A DNA stretch of 64,000 nt from Halalkalibacillus halophilus DSM 18494. GTDB taxonomy: Bacteria > Bacillota > Bacilli > Bacillales > Alkalibacillaceae. The DNA lies in the NCBI RefSeq assembly GCF_000423105.1, contig NZ_AUHI01000004.1:1-64000 (forward strand), given 5' to 3'. Below are positions 37,169 to 46,202 of the stretch, piece by piece. The notes beneath the pieces were generated by a model. The model worked only from the letters and a program-made list of their open reading frames with translations, ran no database searches and was not told the origin of the DNA. Each line of letters begins with the position of its first letter. The stretch's first letter is position 1. The position numbers and the translations under genes were made by a program.

Positions 37169-38350
37169 ATGCAAGATATTTATGTAATAGACGGGGCTAG
37201 AACGGCATTTACCGCCTTTGGGGGTTCGCTTTCAGAAACAGATGCTGTAAAACTAGGAACTACAACGGCAAAAGAGGCTCTGAGCCGAGCTAAAGTGCCT
37301 GCGAGTGCCATTGATCACGTTATCTATGGAAATGTAATTCATACTGGAAAAAATGCTGCCTACTTAGCAAGACATATAGGTTTATATAGTGATGTTCCTC
37401 AAGAAGTTCCGGCATTAACCCTAAACCGACTATGCGGTTCAGGTCTACAGTCCGTTGTAACTGCAGCTCAACATATTTTATTAAATGAAGCGGATATCAT
37501 TTTAGCCGGTGGTGCAGAAAATATGTCTCAAGCACCATTTTCAAACTTTAAAAATCGATTTAAGGGTGTAAAAATGGGCGAACTTTCTTTTGTTGATATG
37601 CTTCAAGCAACCTTAACCGATCAATATACCGGTAATGGGATGGGGATGACGGCGGAGAAGTTGGCTGAAATTCATCATATCACTCGTCAAGAACAAGATG
37701 ATTATGCTATATCCTCACACCAACGTGCTTCAGAAGCGATAGCAAAAGGGTATTTTCAAGAAGAAATAACGCCTGTGGAAGTGAAAACTCGTAAAGGTAA
37801 CACACAAGTAGAATTGGATGAACATGTGAAGGCAGAATCCACGAGTACGATTTTAGCAAAATTAAAACCTGTATTTAAATCAGATGGTTCTGTGACAGCT
37901 GCAAATTCATCAGGTATTAATGATGGAGCGGCAAGTCTTGTAGTGGCTGGGGAAAATGCTGTAAATGAAAAAGGTTTACAGCCATTAGTTAAAATTAATT
38001 CTTGGAGTGTCCAAGGTGTCGATCCAACTGTGATGGGAATTGGTCCGGTTCCTGCTATAAAAGACGCTTTAAGCAAAGCAAATTTAACAATAGAAGATAT
38101 GGATCTTGTGGAAGTAAATGAAGCATTTGCGGCTCAGTACCTTGCAGTAGAAAAGGAGTTAGGATTAGATCGGGAGAAGACGAACGTAAATGGGGGTGCC
38201 ATTGCACTAGGTCACCCAGTAGGGGCTAGTGGCGCACGTATTTTATTAAGTACTTCTTACGAATTAAAAAGAAGAGAAGGTAAGTATGCTGTTGTAAGCT
38301 TATGTATCGGTGGCGGTCAAGGAATCGCGATGGTGATAGAGAATGTCTAA
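37169..38350 (+). CDS. Thiolase (acetyl-CoA C-acyltransferase)
   Basis: 393 residues. The nucleophilic cysteine is C89 in LNRLCGSGLQS. The two C-terminal motifs are complete: NGGAIALGHPVGASGARI with the catalytic His and SLCIGGGQGIAMV with the second Cys. It performs the final thiolytic cleavage to acetyl-CoA. AAAAGGAGGAAGG precedes the ATG. Its last 8 bases overlap the next gene. Confidence 0.95.
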   Translation: MQDIYVIDGARTAFTAFGGSLSETDAVKLGTTTAKEALSRAKVPASAIDHVIYGNVIHTGKNAAYLARHIGLYSDVPQEVPALTLNRLCGSGLQSVVTAAQHILLNEADIILAGGAENMSQAPFSNFKNRFKGVKMGELSFVDMLQATLTDQYTGNGMGMTAEKLAEIHHITRQEQDDYAISSHQRASEAIAKGYFQEEITPVEVKTRKGNTQVELDEHVKAESTSTILAKLKPVFKSDGSVTAANSSGINDGAASLVVAGENAVNEKGLQPLVKINSWSVQGVDPTVMGIGPVPAIKDALSKANLTIEDMDLVEVNEAFAAQYLAVEKELGLDREKTNVNGGAIALGHPVGASGARILLSTSYELKRREGKYAVVSLCIGGGQGIAMVIENV

Positions 38351-39245
38351 TTTCCCTGTCATTGTTGCACCGATGTTTTTGGTTTCAACACCTTCGATGA
38401 CTATAGAAGCATCCAAAAATGGTGCGATTGGTTCGTTTCCTTTATTAAATGCAAGACCAATAGAAACTTGCGCAGACTGGTTAAAAGAAGTCTCAGAAGC
38501 TTTGCCGAATCAGGATTGGGCAGTGAATTTAATCGCCCATAAAAAATCAAACATACGGTATGATGAAGATTTAAATTTGGTACAAACATATCAACCACCA
38601 ATCGTGATCACTTCCCTTGGAAGTCCCAAAGAGGCGATTGAGGTTGTACATGGGTACGGTGGAAAAATATATTCTGATGTAGCCACTGTGAAACACGCAA
38701 AAAAAGCAGCTTCTGCTGGAGTAGACGGATTAATATTAGTATGTGCTGGGGCTGGCGGGCATGGGGGGACCCTTAATCCATTCGCATTCATAGCAGCGGT
38801 AAAAGAATTTTATGATGGAACGATTATACTATCAGGGAGTATTTCCACTGGTTACGATGTGTTAGCTGCAAAGGCAATGGGTGCAGATTATGCCTATATT
38901 GGAACAAGGTTTATTGCCTCAAACGAAAGTAGTGCCCAAGATGATTATAAGCAAATGGTAATAGACTCTACCATAGAAGATGTTCTTTATACAGATTCCT
39001 TTAGTGGAGTGCACGCGAACATTTTAATACCTAGTCTGTTAAAAGAAAACATCGACCCAGATACATTAACGTCGAAAAATGAAGTGGATTTATCCCATTT
39101 GGTCGATGTAAAAGCTTGGAAAGATATTTGGTCTGCAGGCCATGGTGTAACTGCAGTTCACCTTAAACAATCTACAAAAGAGATTCTAGAAAAGTTAAAA
39201 CTGGAGTACCGTGAAGGGGCTGAGAAGCTTGTTCGAAACAATTGA
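38343..39245 (+). CDS. Nitronate monooxygenase-like FMN protein
   Basis: 300 residues. TIM-barrel FMN protein of the NMO/2-nitropropane dioxygenase group: VIVAPMFLVSTPSMTIEASKNG at the start, DGLILVCAGAGGHGGTLNPFAF (the AGGHGG block) and GADYAYIGTRFIASNES at the phosphate site. Group members oxidise nitronates or reduce quinones and enones. A nitronate step in a fatty-acid-like operon is not obvious, so a different flavin reaction is possible. Translation is coupled to thiolase by an 8-base overlap. Confidence 0.85.
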   Translation: MSNFPVIVAPMFLVSTPSMTIEASKNGAIGSFPLLNARPIETCADWLKEVSEALPNQDWAVNLIAHKKSNIRYDEDLNLVQTYQPPIVITSLGSPKEAIEVVHGYGGKIYSDVATVKHAKKAASAGVDGLILVCAGAGGHGGTLNPFAFIAAVKEFYDGTIILSGSISTGYDVLAAKAMGADYAYIGTRFIASNESSAQDDYKQMVIDSTIEDVLYTDSFSGVHANILIPSLLKENIDPDTLTSKNEVDLSHLVDVKAWKDIWSAGHGVTAVHLKQSTKEILEKLKLEYREGAEKLVRNN

Positions 39246-40059
39246 CTATGAGCTTTCTAGAAATGTTTTAACAATTACGTTAAATAGGCCGGAAGCCATG
39301 AATACCTATACGTATCAAATGAATGAAGAGTTAAAGGCAGCTTTTAAACAAGCAGAAACCGATGATGAAGTTCGCGTAATTATAGTTACAGGAGCTGGAA
39401 GAGCATTTTGTGCTGGAATGGATTTAGAGAGTGGGGAAGAAACATTTCAAACAGCGGAAGATGAGGACGAATTTCGTGATATAGGTGGACAGGTTAGTCT
39501 TCAATTGTTTGAAAGTTCCAAGCCTATCATTGCAGCTATTAATGGACCTGCAGTCGGGATCGGATTGACTATGACACTTCCGATGGATTTGCGTATTGTT
39601 AAAAAAGATACGAAAATCGGCTTTGTTTTTGCGAGACGTGGTATTGGACCTGAAGCAGCATCTGGTTGGTTCTTACCGAGAATTGTTTCAATGGGAAAGG
39701 CATTAGAGTGGATGTTAACTGGAAGAATGATTCCAACAAAAGAAGCTTTAGAATCTGGACTAGTATTATATGAAGAAGAAGACCCTTTAGGTAAATCGAA
39801 AGAAATTGCAGAAGACATTGTTACAAATACAGCTGCTACTTCTAATAGTTTTGCGAAGAAACTTCTTTGGGGGATGCTCGAGGAAAATCACCCAGAGAAT
39901 TCTCATTTAATCGAGTCGAAATTTTTATACTGGGCAAGTAGAAATCGTGATGCGAAGGAAGGAATTGAATCATTTGTAGAGAAAAGGTCACCAATATTCC
40001 CACTAAAACATTCAGATCTACCAAATTTCTTTTCAAATGGAACAGAAGGGGACAGATGA
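39229..40059 (+). CDS. Enoyl-CoA hydratase/isomerase family protein (3 of 3)
   Basis: About 276 residues from a TTG at 39229, which places AAGGGG nine bases upstream and gives the usual short start MFETIDYELSRNVLTITLNRPE; a GTG at 39211 behind GGAG is the alternative. Motifs: GRAFCAGMDLESG and NGPAVGIGLTMTLPMDLRIV; then RRGIGPEAASGWFLPRIV. The hydratase Glu positions differ from gene 2, so isomerase activity is possible. The start lies inside the end of the preceding gene. Confidence 0.87.
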   Translation: MFETIDYELSRNVLTITLNRPEAMNTYTYQMNEELKAAFKQAETDDEVRVIIVTGAGRAFCAGMDLESGEETFQTAEDEDEFRDIGGQVSLQLFESSKPIIAAINGPAVGIGLTMTLPMDLRIVKKDTKIGFVFARRGIGPEAASGWFLPRIVSMGKALEWMLTGRMIPTKEALESGLVLYEEEDPLGKSKEIAEDIVTNTAATSNSFAKKLLWGMLEENHPENSHLIESKFLYWASRNRDAKEGIESFVEKRSPIFPLKHSDLPNFFSNGTEGDR

Positions 40060-40094
40060 TTTTTAATAATAAATAAAGATTGGAGAGAATCGAC

Positions 40095-40931
40095 ATGAAA
40101 ATAGGTGTATTAGGTTCTGGAATTATGGGCAACGGTATTGCTCAAGTATTTGCATTGAATGGTTATGAAGTATCCCTTGTTGATGTCGATGAATCCGCTC
40201 TGCAACGAGCAAAAGAAACGATGACAAAAAGTATCGAAAAAATACTACAAAAACAAGGTAGTGACCAGACAAGTGAAGATATACTTCCTAACGTTACATT
40301 TTCTACAAATCAATCTGCATTTAAAGAAAATGATTTAATAGTGGAAGCTATTGTTGAAAATATTGAGGTTAAAAAGAAGGTGTTTGCAGAACTAGAATCG
40401 ACATGTGATAGAAAAACGGTAATAGCTACAAACACTTCCAGTTTATCAATAACTGAAATTGCTTCAGATTTAGATTATCCTGAAAGAGTTTGTGGAATGC
40501 ATTTCTTTAATCCTGTACCGGTTATGAAACTAGTAGAAGTGGTAGAAGGGGAACAAACATCAAAAGAAACTATAGAAAAAGTCGAAGGGTTGGCACAATC
40601 AATCCAGAAAACACATATTTCCGTTAGTGATGCCCCTTTATTTGTAGTTAATCGAATCTTAGTTCCAATGATCTCAGAAGCAATATTTGTTTATGATGAA
40701 GGCATTGCAAGTAAAGAAGACATTGATCAAGGTATGATGCTAGGTGCCAATCACCCTATCGGACCTTTGAAATTGGCAGATTTGATTGGACTAGACACAT
40801 TACTATACGTGCAACGAACATTGTTAAATGAAACTGGCGACCCAAAGTACCGTATCCCGCAATCATTGAAAAAACTAGTACGTGCAGGTCATTACGGCCG
40901 TAAAAGTGGAAAAGGCTTTTATCAATATTAG
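40095..40931 (+). CDS. 3-hydroxyacyl-CoA (hydroxybutyryl-CoA) dehydrogenase
   Basis: 278 residues from ATG 40095 behind GGAGAG; an earlier ATG at 40080 is not supported. The NAD-binding motif G7-S-G9-I-M-G12 opens the protein. [11 protein letters not shown] and [16 protein letters not shown] (catalytic His and Asn-Pro) follow, and the C-terminal dimer domain ends [11 protein letters not shown]. It oxidises the 3-hydroxyacyl-CoA made by a hydratase of the cluster before thiolysis. It is the last gene; a strong terminator follows. Confidence 0.95.
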   Translation: MKIGVLGSGIMGNGIAQVFALNGYEVSLVDVDESALQRAKETMTKSIEKILQKQGSDQTSEDILPNVTFSTNQSAFKENDLIVEAIVENIEVKKKVFAELESTCDRKTVIATNTSSLSITEIASDLDYPERVCGMHFFNPVPVMKLVEVVEGEQTSKETIEKVEGLAQSIQKTHISVSDAPLFVVNRILVPMISEAIFVYDEGIASKEDIDQGMMLGANHPIGPLKLADLIGLDTLLYVQRTLLNETGDPKYRIPQSLKKLVRAGHYGRKSGKGFYQY

Positions 40932-40940
40932 GATTATCTC

Positions 40941-40973
40941 AAAACCTCCTTATAATAATAAGGAGGTTTTGTT
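40941..40973 (+). terminator. Terminator of the catabolic cluster
   Basis: AAAACCTCCTTAT and the ATAAGGAGGTTTT arm form a stem of about 12 bp ending 40970, followed by TTGTT. Confidence 0.85.
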
Positions 40974-40974
40974 A

Positions 40975-41079
40975 ATGGGAGTATAGAATCAGAAAATGGG
41001 AGTATAGAAACGAATAATGGGATTATAGAATCGAAAAACGGTCCTATAGAATCAAATAACGGGACTATAGAATCCAAGC
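40975..41079. repeat. 21-bp tandem repeat, five units
   Basis: Five contiguous 21-base units start at 40975, 40996, 41017, 41038 and 41059. The consensus is ATGGGAnTATAGAATCGAAnA. All units keep TATAGAA, and the last two drift to ACGG starts. It fills the gap between the cluster terminator and the MFS gene. There are no spacers, so it is not a CRISPR array. Similar GGGACTATAGAA arrays occur in other Bacillaceae, as far as I recall. Confidence 0.93.
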
Positions 41080-41186
41080 TAGCGAGACAAAACGCTTCTT
41101 GTCATGAGTATCTATTTCACACAATCATGTATTGTGGTAAAATGAAAATTAATTCGCAATACGAAATATTAAGGGAGATTACATAA

Positions 41187-42788
41187 ATGGCAACAGTTCA
41201 GACAACGAATCAGATTACTGGAAAACGGAAATGGTGGGCGCTTGCAACTGTAATGATGACAATGTTTTTTGCATCGATGAACCAGACTGTTGTGTCTACT
41301 GCTATACCTACTATCGTTAGTGACTTGAGCGGTTTTGAATACTATGCTTGGTTATTTAGTGCTTTTATGATTACTTCTGCCATTAGTATTCCGATTTACG
41401 GGAAACTATCAGATGTATATGGTAGAAGACCGTTTTATTTATTTGGTCTAATTGTGTTTGCAATAGGTTCAATTATTGCTGGATTTGCTGATTCCATGAT
41501 GATGTTGATTATTGCCCGGGCAATACAAGGTATTGGCGCTGGAGCGATGATGACTATGCCAAACGCTACTATTGGAGATATTTTTAATCCGAAAGAGCGA
41601 GGGAAGTGGATGGGAGTGCTAGGTATTGTTTTTGGTGTATCTAGTATTATCGGTCCAACTCTTGGTGGATTTATTACGCAACAGTTTGGCTGGGAGTGGG
41701 TGTTTTTTGTTAATTTACCTTTCGCTGTACTAGCAATCATTGGTGTTTGGTTTACCCTTCCTAAAGTAAAAACAGGTGAAGAAGTGAAGGTGGACTGGAA
41801 AGGGTCATTACTACTTGTAGCAGGTTTGTTACCAATTATGGTTGGTCTGACTTGGGTTGGGGATGAATTTACTTTTACAGATACTAGAGTAGTCAGCGTG
41901 TTCATTACTGGTCTACTTGTTTTAGCTATATTCGTCTTATTCGAAAGATCTCAAAAAGATGCAATCATAGAAATGTCATTTTTTAAAAATAGAATATTTT
42001 CTATTACAGTAATCCTAGCATTGTTTGTAACTATGGCTATGTTTGGGACGATCATGTTCTTGCCACTATATATTCAGGGTGTAGTTGGGTTATCAGTCCA
42101 ACAAAGTGGAATGGTAATGACTCCACTCATGTTAAGTTTTATAATAGGAGCAACGGTTGCAGGGCAGCTAATGTCTCGTACAGGGAAATACAAAATTCTT
42201 GCGTTAATTGGTGCTGCTTTTATGTTAATTGGGTTGTTTTTATTTAACCAAATGAGTGTTGATACAAGCTTTGTAACGGTGATGATTAATATGACTATAT
42301 TTGGAGTAGGGATTGGTTCTCTAATGCCTATTATGAATGTTTCCGTTCAAAATGCTTTTCCATACAAACAGATGGGTGCAGTTAATGCTAACCTGCAATT
42401 CTCTCGTTCACTTGCTGGCGTGATTGCCGCACCAGTATTTGGAGCAATATTGAACGCTGGATTTATAAACAAATTTCAAGAGGTTCAACCAAGTGGATTT
42501 GAAGAGTTGAGTGACTCAGCGCAAAGTGAAATTTTAGAAATGGAACCTCAACAATTAATTACAAGTGAAGCACAGGCAAGTGTGGAACAATCATTTTTGG
42601 AGATGGGGGATGGGGCAAGTGCTCTATATGAGGAATGGTTAAATGCCATTCAACTATCCCTATCAAGTGGAATTAGTGCGCTATTTTTAGTAGGGCTCCT
42701 ATTCGCTATATTAACGTTTATTTGTGTATTATTTTTACCAGAATATGACCTCCAGGAAGATGAGTATTATGAGGAAGAGAATCAATAA
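41187..42788 (+). CDS. MFS multidrug exporter, DHA2 (14-helix) family
   Basis: 533 residues. Motif A is GKLSDVYGRRPFYLFG (about 71-86). ARAIQGIGAGAMMTMPNATIGDIF and GVSSIIGPTLGGFITQQFGWEWVFFVNLPFA are the EmrB/QacA motif B and C regions. Fourteen helices are likely, with a long extracellular loop near 425-490 that is unusually acidic. The substrate is unknown. AAGGGAG lies before the ATG. Confidence 0.93.
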   Translation: MATVQTTNQITGKRKWWALATVMMTMFFASMNQTVVSTAIPTIVSDLSGFEYYAWLFSAFMITSAISIPIYGKLSDVYGRRPFYLFGLIVFAIGSIIAGFADSMMMLIIARAIQGIGAGAMMTMPNATIGDIFNPKERGKWMGVLGIVFGVSSIIGPTLGGFITQQFGWEWVFFVNLPFAVLAIIGVWFTLPKVKTGEEVKVDWKGSLLLVAGLLPIMVGLTWVGDEFTFTDTRVVSVFITGLLVLAIFVLFERSQKDAIIEMSFFKNRIFSITVILALFVTMAMFGTIMFLPLYIQGVVGLSVQQSGMVMTPLMLSFIIGATVAGQLMSRTGKYKILALIGAAFMLIGLFLFNQMSVDTSFVTVMINMTIFGVGIGSLMPIMNVSVQNAFPYKQMGAVNANLQFSRSLAGVIAAPVFGAILNAGFINKFQEVQPSGFEELSDSAQSEILEMEPQQLITSEAQASVEQSFLEMGDGASALYEEWLNAIQLSLSSGISALFLVGLLFAILTFICVLFLPEYDLQEDEYYEEENQ

Positions 42789-42812
42789 CTTAAAAGATAA
42801 AGGTGGATGAAC

Positions 42813-43955
42813 ATGTTAATTTTAAAAAATGTAAGTGGACATGATGGGTTAGGAAATCGTATGGAAAATCAATCGATCGTTATACAGGACGGGAATTTTA
42901 AACAAGTAAATAAGGAGGTTATTTTGTCAGATGAAGCGGATACGATTGATTTACAGGGGAAGGTAATCACTCCTGGGTTAATTGATGTTCATACTCACTT
43001 AGGGGTATTTGAAGAAGGGAATGGACCAGCCGGACATGACTTTAATGAAACCAGTAGCGCCAGCACACCACAAGTTCGTGCCCTAGATGGGATTAACCCA
43101 TTTGATATTGGATTTGAAGATGCAAGACAAGCTGGTATTACTACAGCACAAATATTGCCAGGTAGTGCGAATGTTATTGGCGGTGAAATGGTCATTGTAA
43201 AAACAGTTGGTAAAGTAGCAGACGAAATGGTTGTTAAAGAGCCATCTGGTTTAAAGGCAGCTACTGGTGAAAATCCAAAACGATTCCATGGTGGACAAGG
43301 GAAGTTACCAACAACGCGTATGGGAGTAGCTGGTATACTTCGCGATAAGTTATATGAAGCAAAGTCTTATGTGAAAAAACAAGAAAATGGAGATACTGAT
43401 TTTAATTTAGAACTTGAAAACATCGTTAAAGTAATTAGAAAAGAAATCCCTCTTCGTGTCCATGCACACCGGGCAGAGGATATTGCCACGGTCTTACGTA
43501 TTAAGAGAGAGTTTGATATAGAATTAACAATCGAGCACGGTACGGAAGGGCATTTAATGCCAGAATTTATTGCAGAACACGAAGTAAGTGTTGCGGTAGG
43601 CCCTACGTTAAGCGCAAGGTCAAAAGTTGAACTGAAAAACAAAGGTTGGGAAACGTTATCAGTGTATGCGAAGCATCAAATTCCATTCGCGATCACCACT
43701 GACCATCCGGTTGTACCAATAGAACATTTGATGACAAGTGCAATAATGGGTGTAAAACATGGTTTGACAGAAGATCAAGCATTGCAAGCTCTTACTTCAA
43801 AAGCTGCTGCACATATAGGGCTTGAGGATCGTCTTGGAAGCATTGAGATTGGAAAAGATGCTGATTTTGTTATTTGGGACCAAGATCCATTTGATTTAAG
43901 AAGTAATGTGGAAGCGACTTATATTAACGGAAAAATGGTATACAGTAATAAGTGA
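42813..43955 (+). CDS. Amidohydrolase-superfamily protein
   Basis: 380 residues from ATG 42813 behind AAAGGTGG; an ATG at 42807 is too near that site. Metal ligands: H60-x-H62 (DVHTHLG), then RVHAHRAED, IEHGTEGH and a later TTDHPV aspartate. The pattern places it near imidazolonepropionase/adenine-deaminase-like subgroups of cyclic amidohydrolases. A lysine bridging ligand cannot be assigned by eye. The reaction is probably hydrolysis of a C-N bond; the substrate is unknown. It follows the MFS gene by 24 bases and may be co-transcribed. Confidence 0.85.
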   Translation: MLILKNVSGHDGLGNRMENQSIVIQDGNFKQVNKEVILSDEADTIDLQGKVITPGLIDVHTHLGVFEEGNGPAGHDFNETSSASTPQVRALDGINPFDIGFEDARQAGITTAQILPGSANVIGGEMVIVKTVGKVADEMVVKEPSGLKAATGENPKRFHGGQGKLPTTRMGVAGILRDKLYEAKSYVKKQENGDTDFNLELENIVKVIRKEIPLRVHAHRAEDIATVLRIKREFDIELTIEHGTEGHLMPEFIAEHEVSVAVGPTLSARSKVELKNKGWETLSVYAKHQIPFAITTDHPVVPIEHLMTSAIMGVKHGLTEDQALQALTSKAAAHIGLEDRLGSIEIGKDADFVIWDQDPFDLRSNVEATYINGKMVYSNK

Positions 43956-43956
43956 G

Positions 43957-44044
43957 AAAAAGAGCGTGAGGTAAGGGAGTGAGACCTGAAAGTTAGTTGT
44001 TCATCTAACTTTTGTGGTGTAGCCCCGGATCTCTCGCTCTTTTT
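43957..44044. terminator. Long rod-like hairpin between convergent genes
   Basis: AAAAAGAGCG (43957-43966) pairs perfectly with CGCTCTTTTT (44035-44044). Further pairs follow inward, GAGGT/ATCTC, GGG/CCC and ACC/GGT, and the tip is AAAGTTAG/CTAACTTT. About 88 bases fold into one interrupted rod. Outer A/T runs on both sides make it a bidirectional terminator, but it is far longer than the others here. Confidence 0.75.
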
Positions 44045-44066
44045 ATTATGTTCATCTGCTAAAGCA

Positions 44067-44690
44067 TTATTCTGTATCAGTCGGGCGTTCTAAATAAATG
44101 GGATTGGAGAGAGTGGCATAGTTTGGTCCAGATAATCTTGCTACTGGTTTTAAGGATGTGCTGTCAATTTTATAAGGTGGAATTTCGATCTTTTCATCAA
44201 TATGGTACTTTAAAACTTTGCCTATAAGTAAATCATTCGAATAAGTTCCGTTTTCTCCTAAAGGAATAGCATCATATAGCTCACATTCCATACGTACCTT
44301 ACATTCCTTGATTCCGTGTACTTTTACGAGATCACTAGGTACCTGTGTAAGGTTTGCTTTTTCTATTTCACTAATTTCATCTCGGTATGGTGCAGCTGTT
44401 TGATTCATTTTTTCTAGAATAGATTCATCTACAATATGCACTACAAAAGACTTTTGTTTCATAGCATTTAATGCTGTGTGTTTCTTCATTTCCCCATCAA
44501 TTCTTCCTACTGAAATGGCTACGAGCGGTGGTTCTGCACTAATCACGTTATAAAAACTATAAGGTGCTGCGTTTACTACACCATTTTCATTCACAGAAGT
44601 GACTAGGGCTATAGGACGTGGGATGACAACTCCACTTAAAAGTTTGTAGTTCTCTTGTTTTGTTAATTGGTTTGGATCAATTCCTTTCAT
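44067..44690 (-). CDS. Flavin reductase-like (FMN split-barrel) protein
   Basis: 207 residues. VVIPRPIALVTSVNENGVVNAAPYSFYNVISAEPPLVAISV is the FMN-binding block of the flavin-reductase-like family (DIM6/NTAB type). Such proteins bind FMN and reduce it or act as small oxidoreductases; a partner oxygenase is not seen nearby. AGGAGGATGC lies before the start on the minus strand, and the gene is divergent from the MDR gene at 44784. Confidence 0.88.
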   Translation of the reverse strand: MKGIDPNQLTKQENYKLLSGVVIPRPIALVTSVNENGVVNAAPYSFYNVISAEPPLVAISVGRIDGEMKKHTALNAMKQKSFVVHIVDESILEKMNQTAAPYRDEISEIEKANLTQVPSDLVKVHGIKECKVRMECELYDAIPLGENGTYSNDLLIGKVLKYHIDEKIEIPPYKIDSTSLKPVARLSGPNYATLSNPIYLERPTDTE

Positions 44691-44783
44691 TTAGCATCCT
44701 CCTTTACTTCATATATAATAATATCAGAAGATAAGAAAAATTAATAAATACTTGCAAAAAAATAATCTTATAGGAGGAAAATG

Positions 44784-45773
44784 ATGCGTGCGATTGTACA
44801 TGAAAAAAAATCTGGTTTAGAAGGTCTGAATTATAGGGAGATCGAAGAACCGAATATGGAAGATTATCAAGTAAAAGTTTCTATCAAGTATGTTGGGTTA
44901 AATCGTAGAGATCTTGCAGTAACAACTAGACATGATCCCAAGGACGGCCCATTAATCATTGGATCTGATGCTTCAGGAGTTATTCAAGAAGTTGGAACTA
45001 AAGTGCAGAAGTGGAATGTTGGAGATGAGGTTATTATTCATCCGGGAACAGGTTGGGATGAAAACAGTGACGCTCCTCCAGAGGGTTTTCAAATTACAGG
45101 CTTCCCAGATCACGGTACATTTTCAGATTATATGGTTGTAAATGAAAATGATTTATCTAAAAAACCTAAGCATCTTTCTTTGGAGGAAGCTTCCGTATTA
45201 GCTTTAGCTGGATTAACTGCCTACAGAGCATTATTTACACGCGGAAGTTTAAAAGCCGAAGACACTGTAATGCTTCCTGGCATAGGAAGTGGCGTCCTGA
45301 CTTTTATGTTGAAGTACGCAAAATCAGTAGGTTCTAGAGTTGTTGTTACTTCTAGACATCAACACAAATTAGAACAGGCTAAAGAACTTGGAGCAGATAT
45401 AGCAATTGCTACAGAGTCAGATTGGAACGAGGAATTGAAAAACGAGAACGTAGATTTATTAATTGAAAGTGTTGGGAAGGCTACTTTTAACAAATCATTA
45501 GGAATCATTCGTAAAGGTGGAACAATTGTTACTTTCGGAGCTACTACGGAAGACATAGTGGAAATAGATATTCGGAAATTCTTCTATGGTCAATTCAATT
45601 TACTAGGTTCCACAATGGGAAGTAATGAAGAATTAGCAGAAATGATTTCTTTTATTGAGACGCATAATATCAAGCCTGAATTGGATCGTACTTATGATGC
45701 AAGTAATTTTCAGGATGCTATTAATTATTTTAAGGATAGTGATCAGTTCGGGAAGATCGCCATTAAGATGTAA
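44784..45773 (+). CDS. Zinc-type alcohol dehydrogenase-like protein (MDR family)
   Basis: 329 residues from the second of two ATGs, seven bases after AGGAGG. GSDASGVIQEVG (about 56-67) and EVIIHPGTGW precede the Rossmann fold with GIGSGVLTFMLKYAKSVGSRVVVTSR. It resembles Bacillus YogA-type oxidoreductases. No full set of zinc-binding cysteines is seen, so it is probably zinc-free. The substrate is unknown. Confidence 0.87.
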   Translation: MRAIVHEKKSGLEGLNYREIEEPNMEDYQVKVSIKYVGLNRRDLAVTTRHDPKDGPLIIGSDASGVIQEVGTKVQKWNVGDEVIIHPGTGWDENSDAPPEGFQITGFPDHGTFSDYMVVNENDLSKKPKHLSLEEASVLALAGLTAYRALFTRGSLKAEDTVMLPGIGSGVLTFMLKYAKSVGSRVVVTSRHQHKLEQAKELGADIAIATESDWNEELKNENVDLLIESVGKATFNKSLGIIRKGGTIVTFGATTEDIVEIDIRKFFYGQFNLLGSTMGSNEELAEMISFIETHNIKPELDRTYDASNFQDAINYFKDSDQFGKIAIKM

Positions 45774-45830
45774 TTAGTTCTGACACTTTACGTGTGTTAA
45801 AACGTCTATTATTTAAAGGAGGAAATTATA

Positions 45831-46202
45831 ATGTATAAGCGATTGTTAACATTATTTCTAATTTTATTCCTCACGACGTTAGTAGGGTGTGGTACTACAT
45901 CTGGTTCAGGTCCTAATGAGGAAACGAACTTTTTTGATGGTTATGTTTATGAGGTAAAGGAAAATGAATTCTTAGTTACCGAAAATCGAGTGGATGAAAA
46001 GGATGATATGGATTTAGAATCAGGGTTTGCTGAAAGAGCTGGGAATGCGATTTACTTTGATGCTTCGGAAATCGGGATATCTCAGCTTGAGGGATTGAAA
46101 TTTGGAGATTACATTCGTGTAGAACATGATGCTGTCGCTGAGTCTTATCCCGGTCAAAGTAAAGCATATTCTATTGAAGAGTTAGATGAGGACGATGAAT
46201 AA
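45831..46202 (+). CDS. Small lipoprotein (DUF3221-like)
   Basis: 123 residues. Signal peptide with lipobox TLVGC; the lipidated cysteine is at about 20. The mature part starts GTTSGSGPNEE and has a small beta-rich domain (FDGYVYEVKENEFLVTENR, then KFGDYIRVEHDAVAESYPGQ) like DUF3221 lipoproteins. The end is acidic (ELDEDDE). Its TAA overlaps the ATG of the glycerate kinase by one base (TAATG), so translation is coupled although the functions look unrelated. Confidence 0.85.
   Translation: MYKRLLTLFLILFLTTLVGCGTTSGSGPNEETNFFDGYVYEVKENEFLVTENRVDEKDDMDLESGFAERAGNAIYFDASEIGISQLEGLKFGDYIRVEHDAVAESYPGQSKAYSIEELDEDDE

Noticed and set aside
40975..41079. CRISPR array
   Set aside because: The units are contiguous 21-mers without unique spacers, and no cas gene is present.
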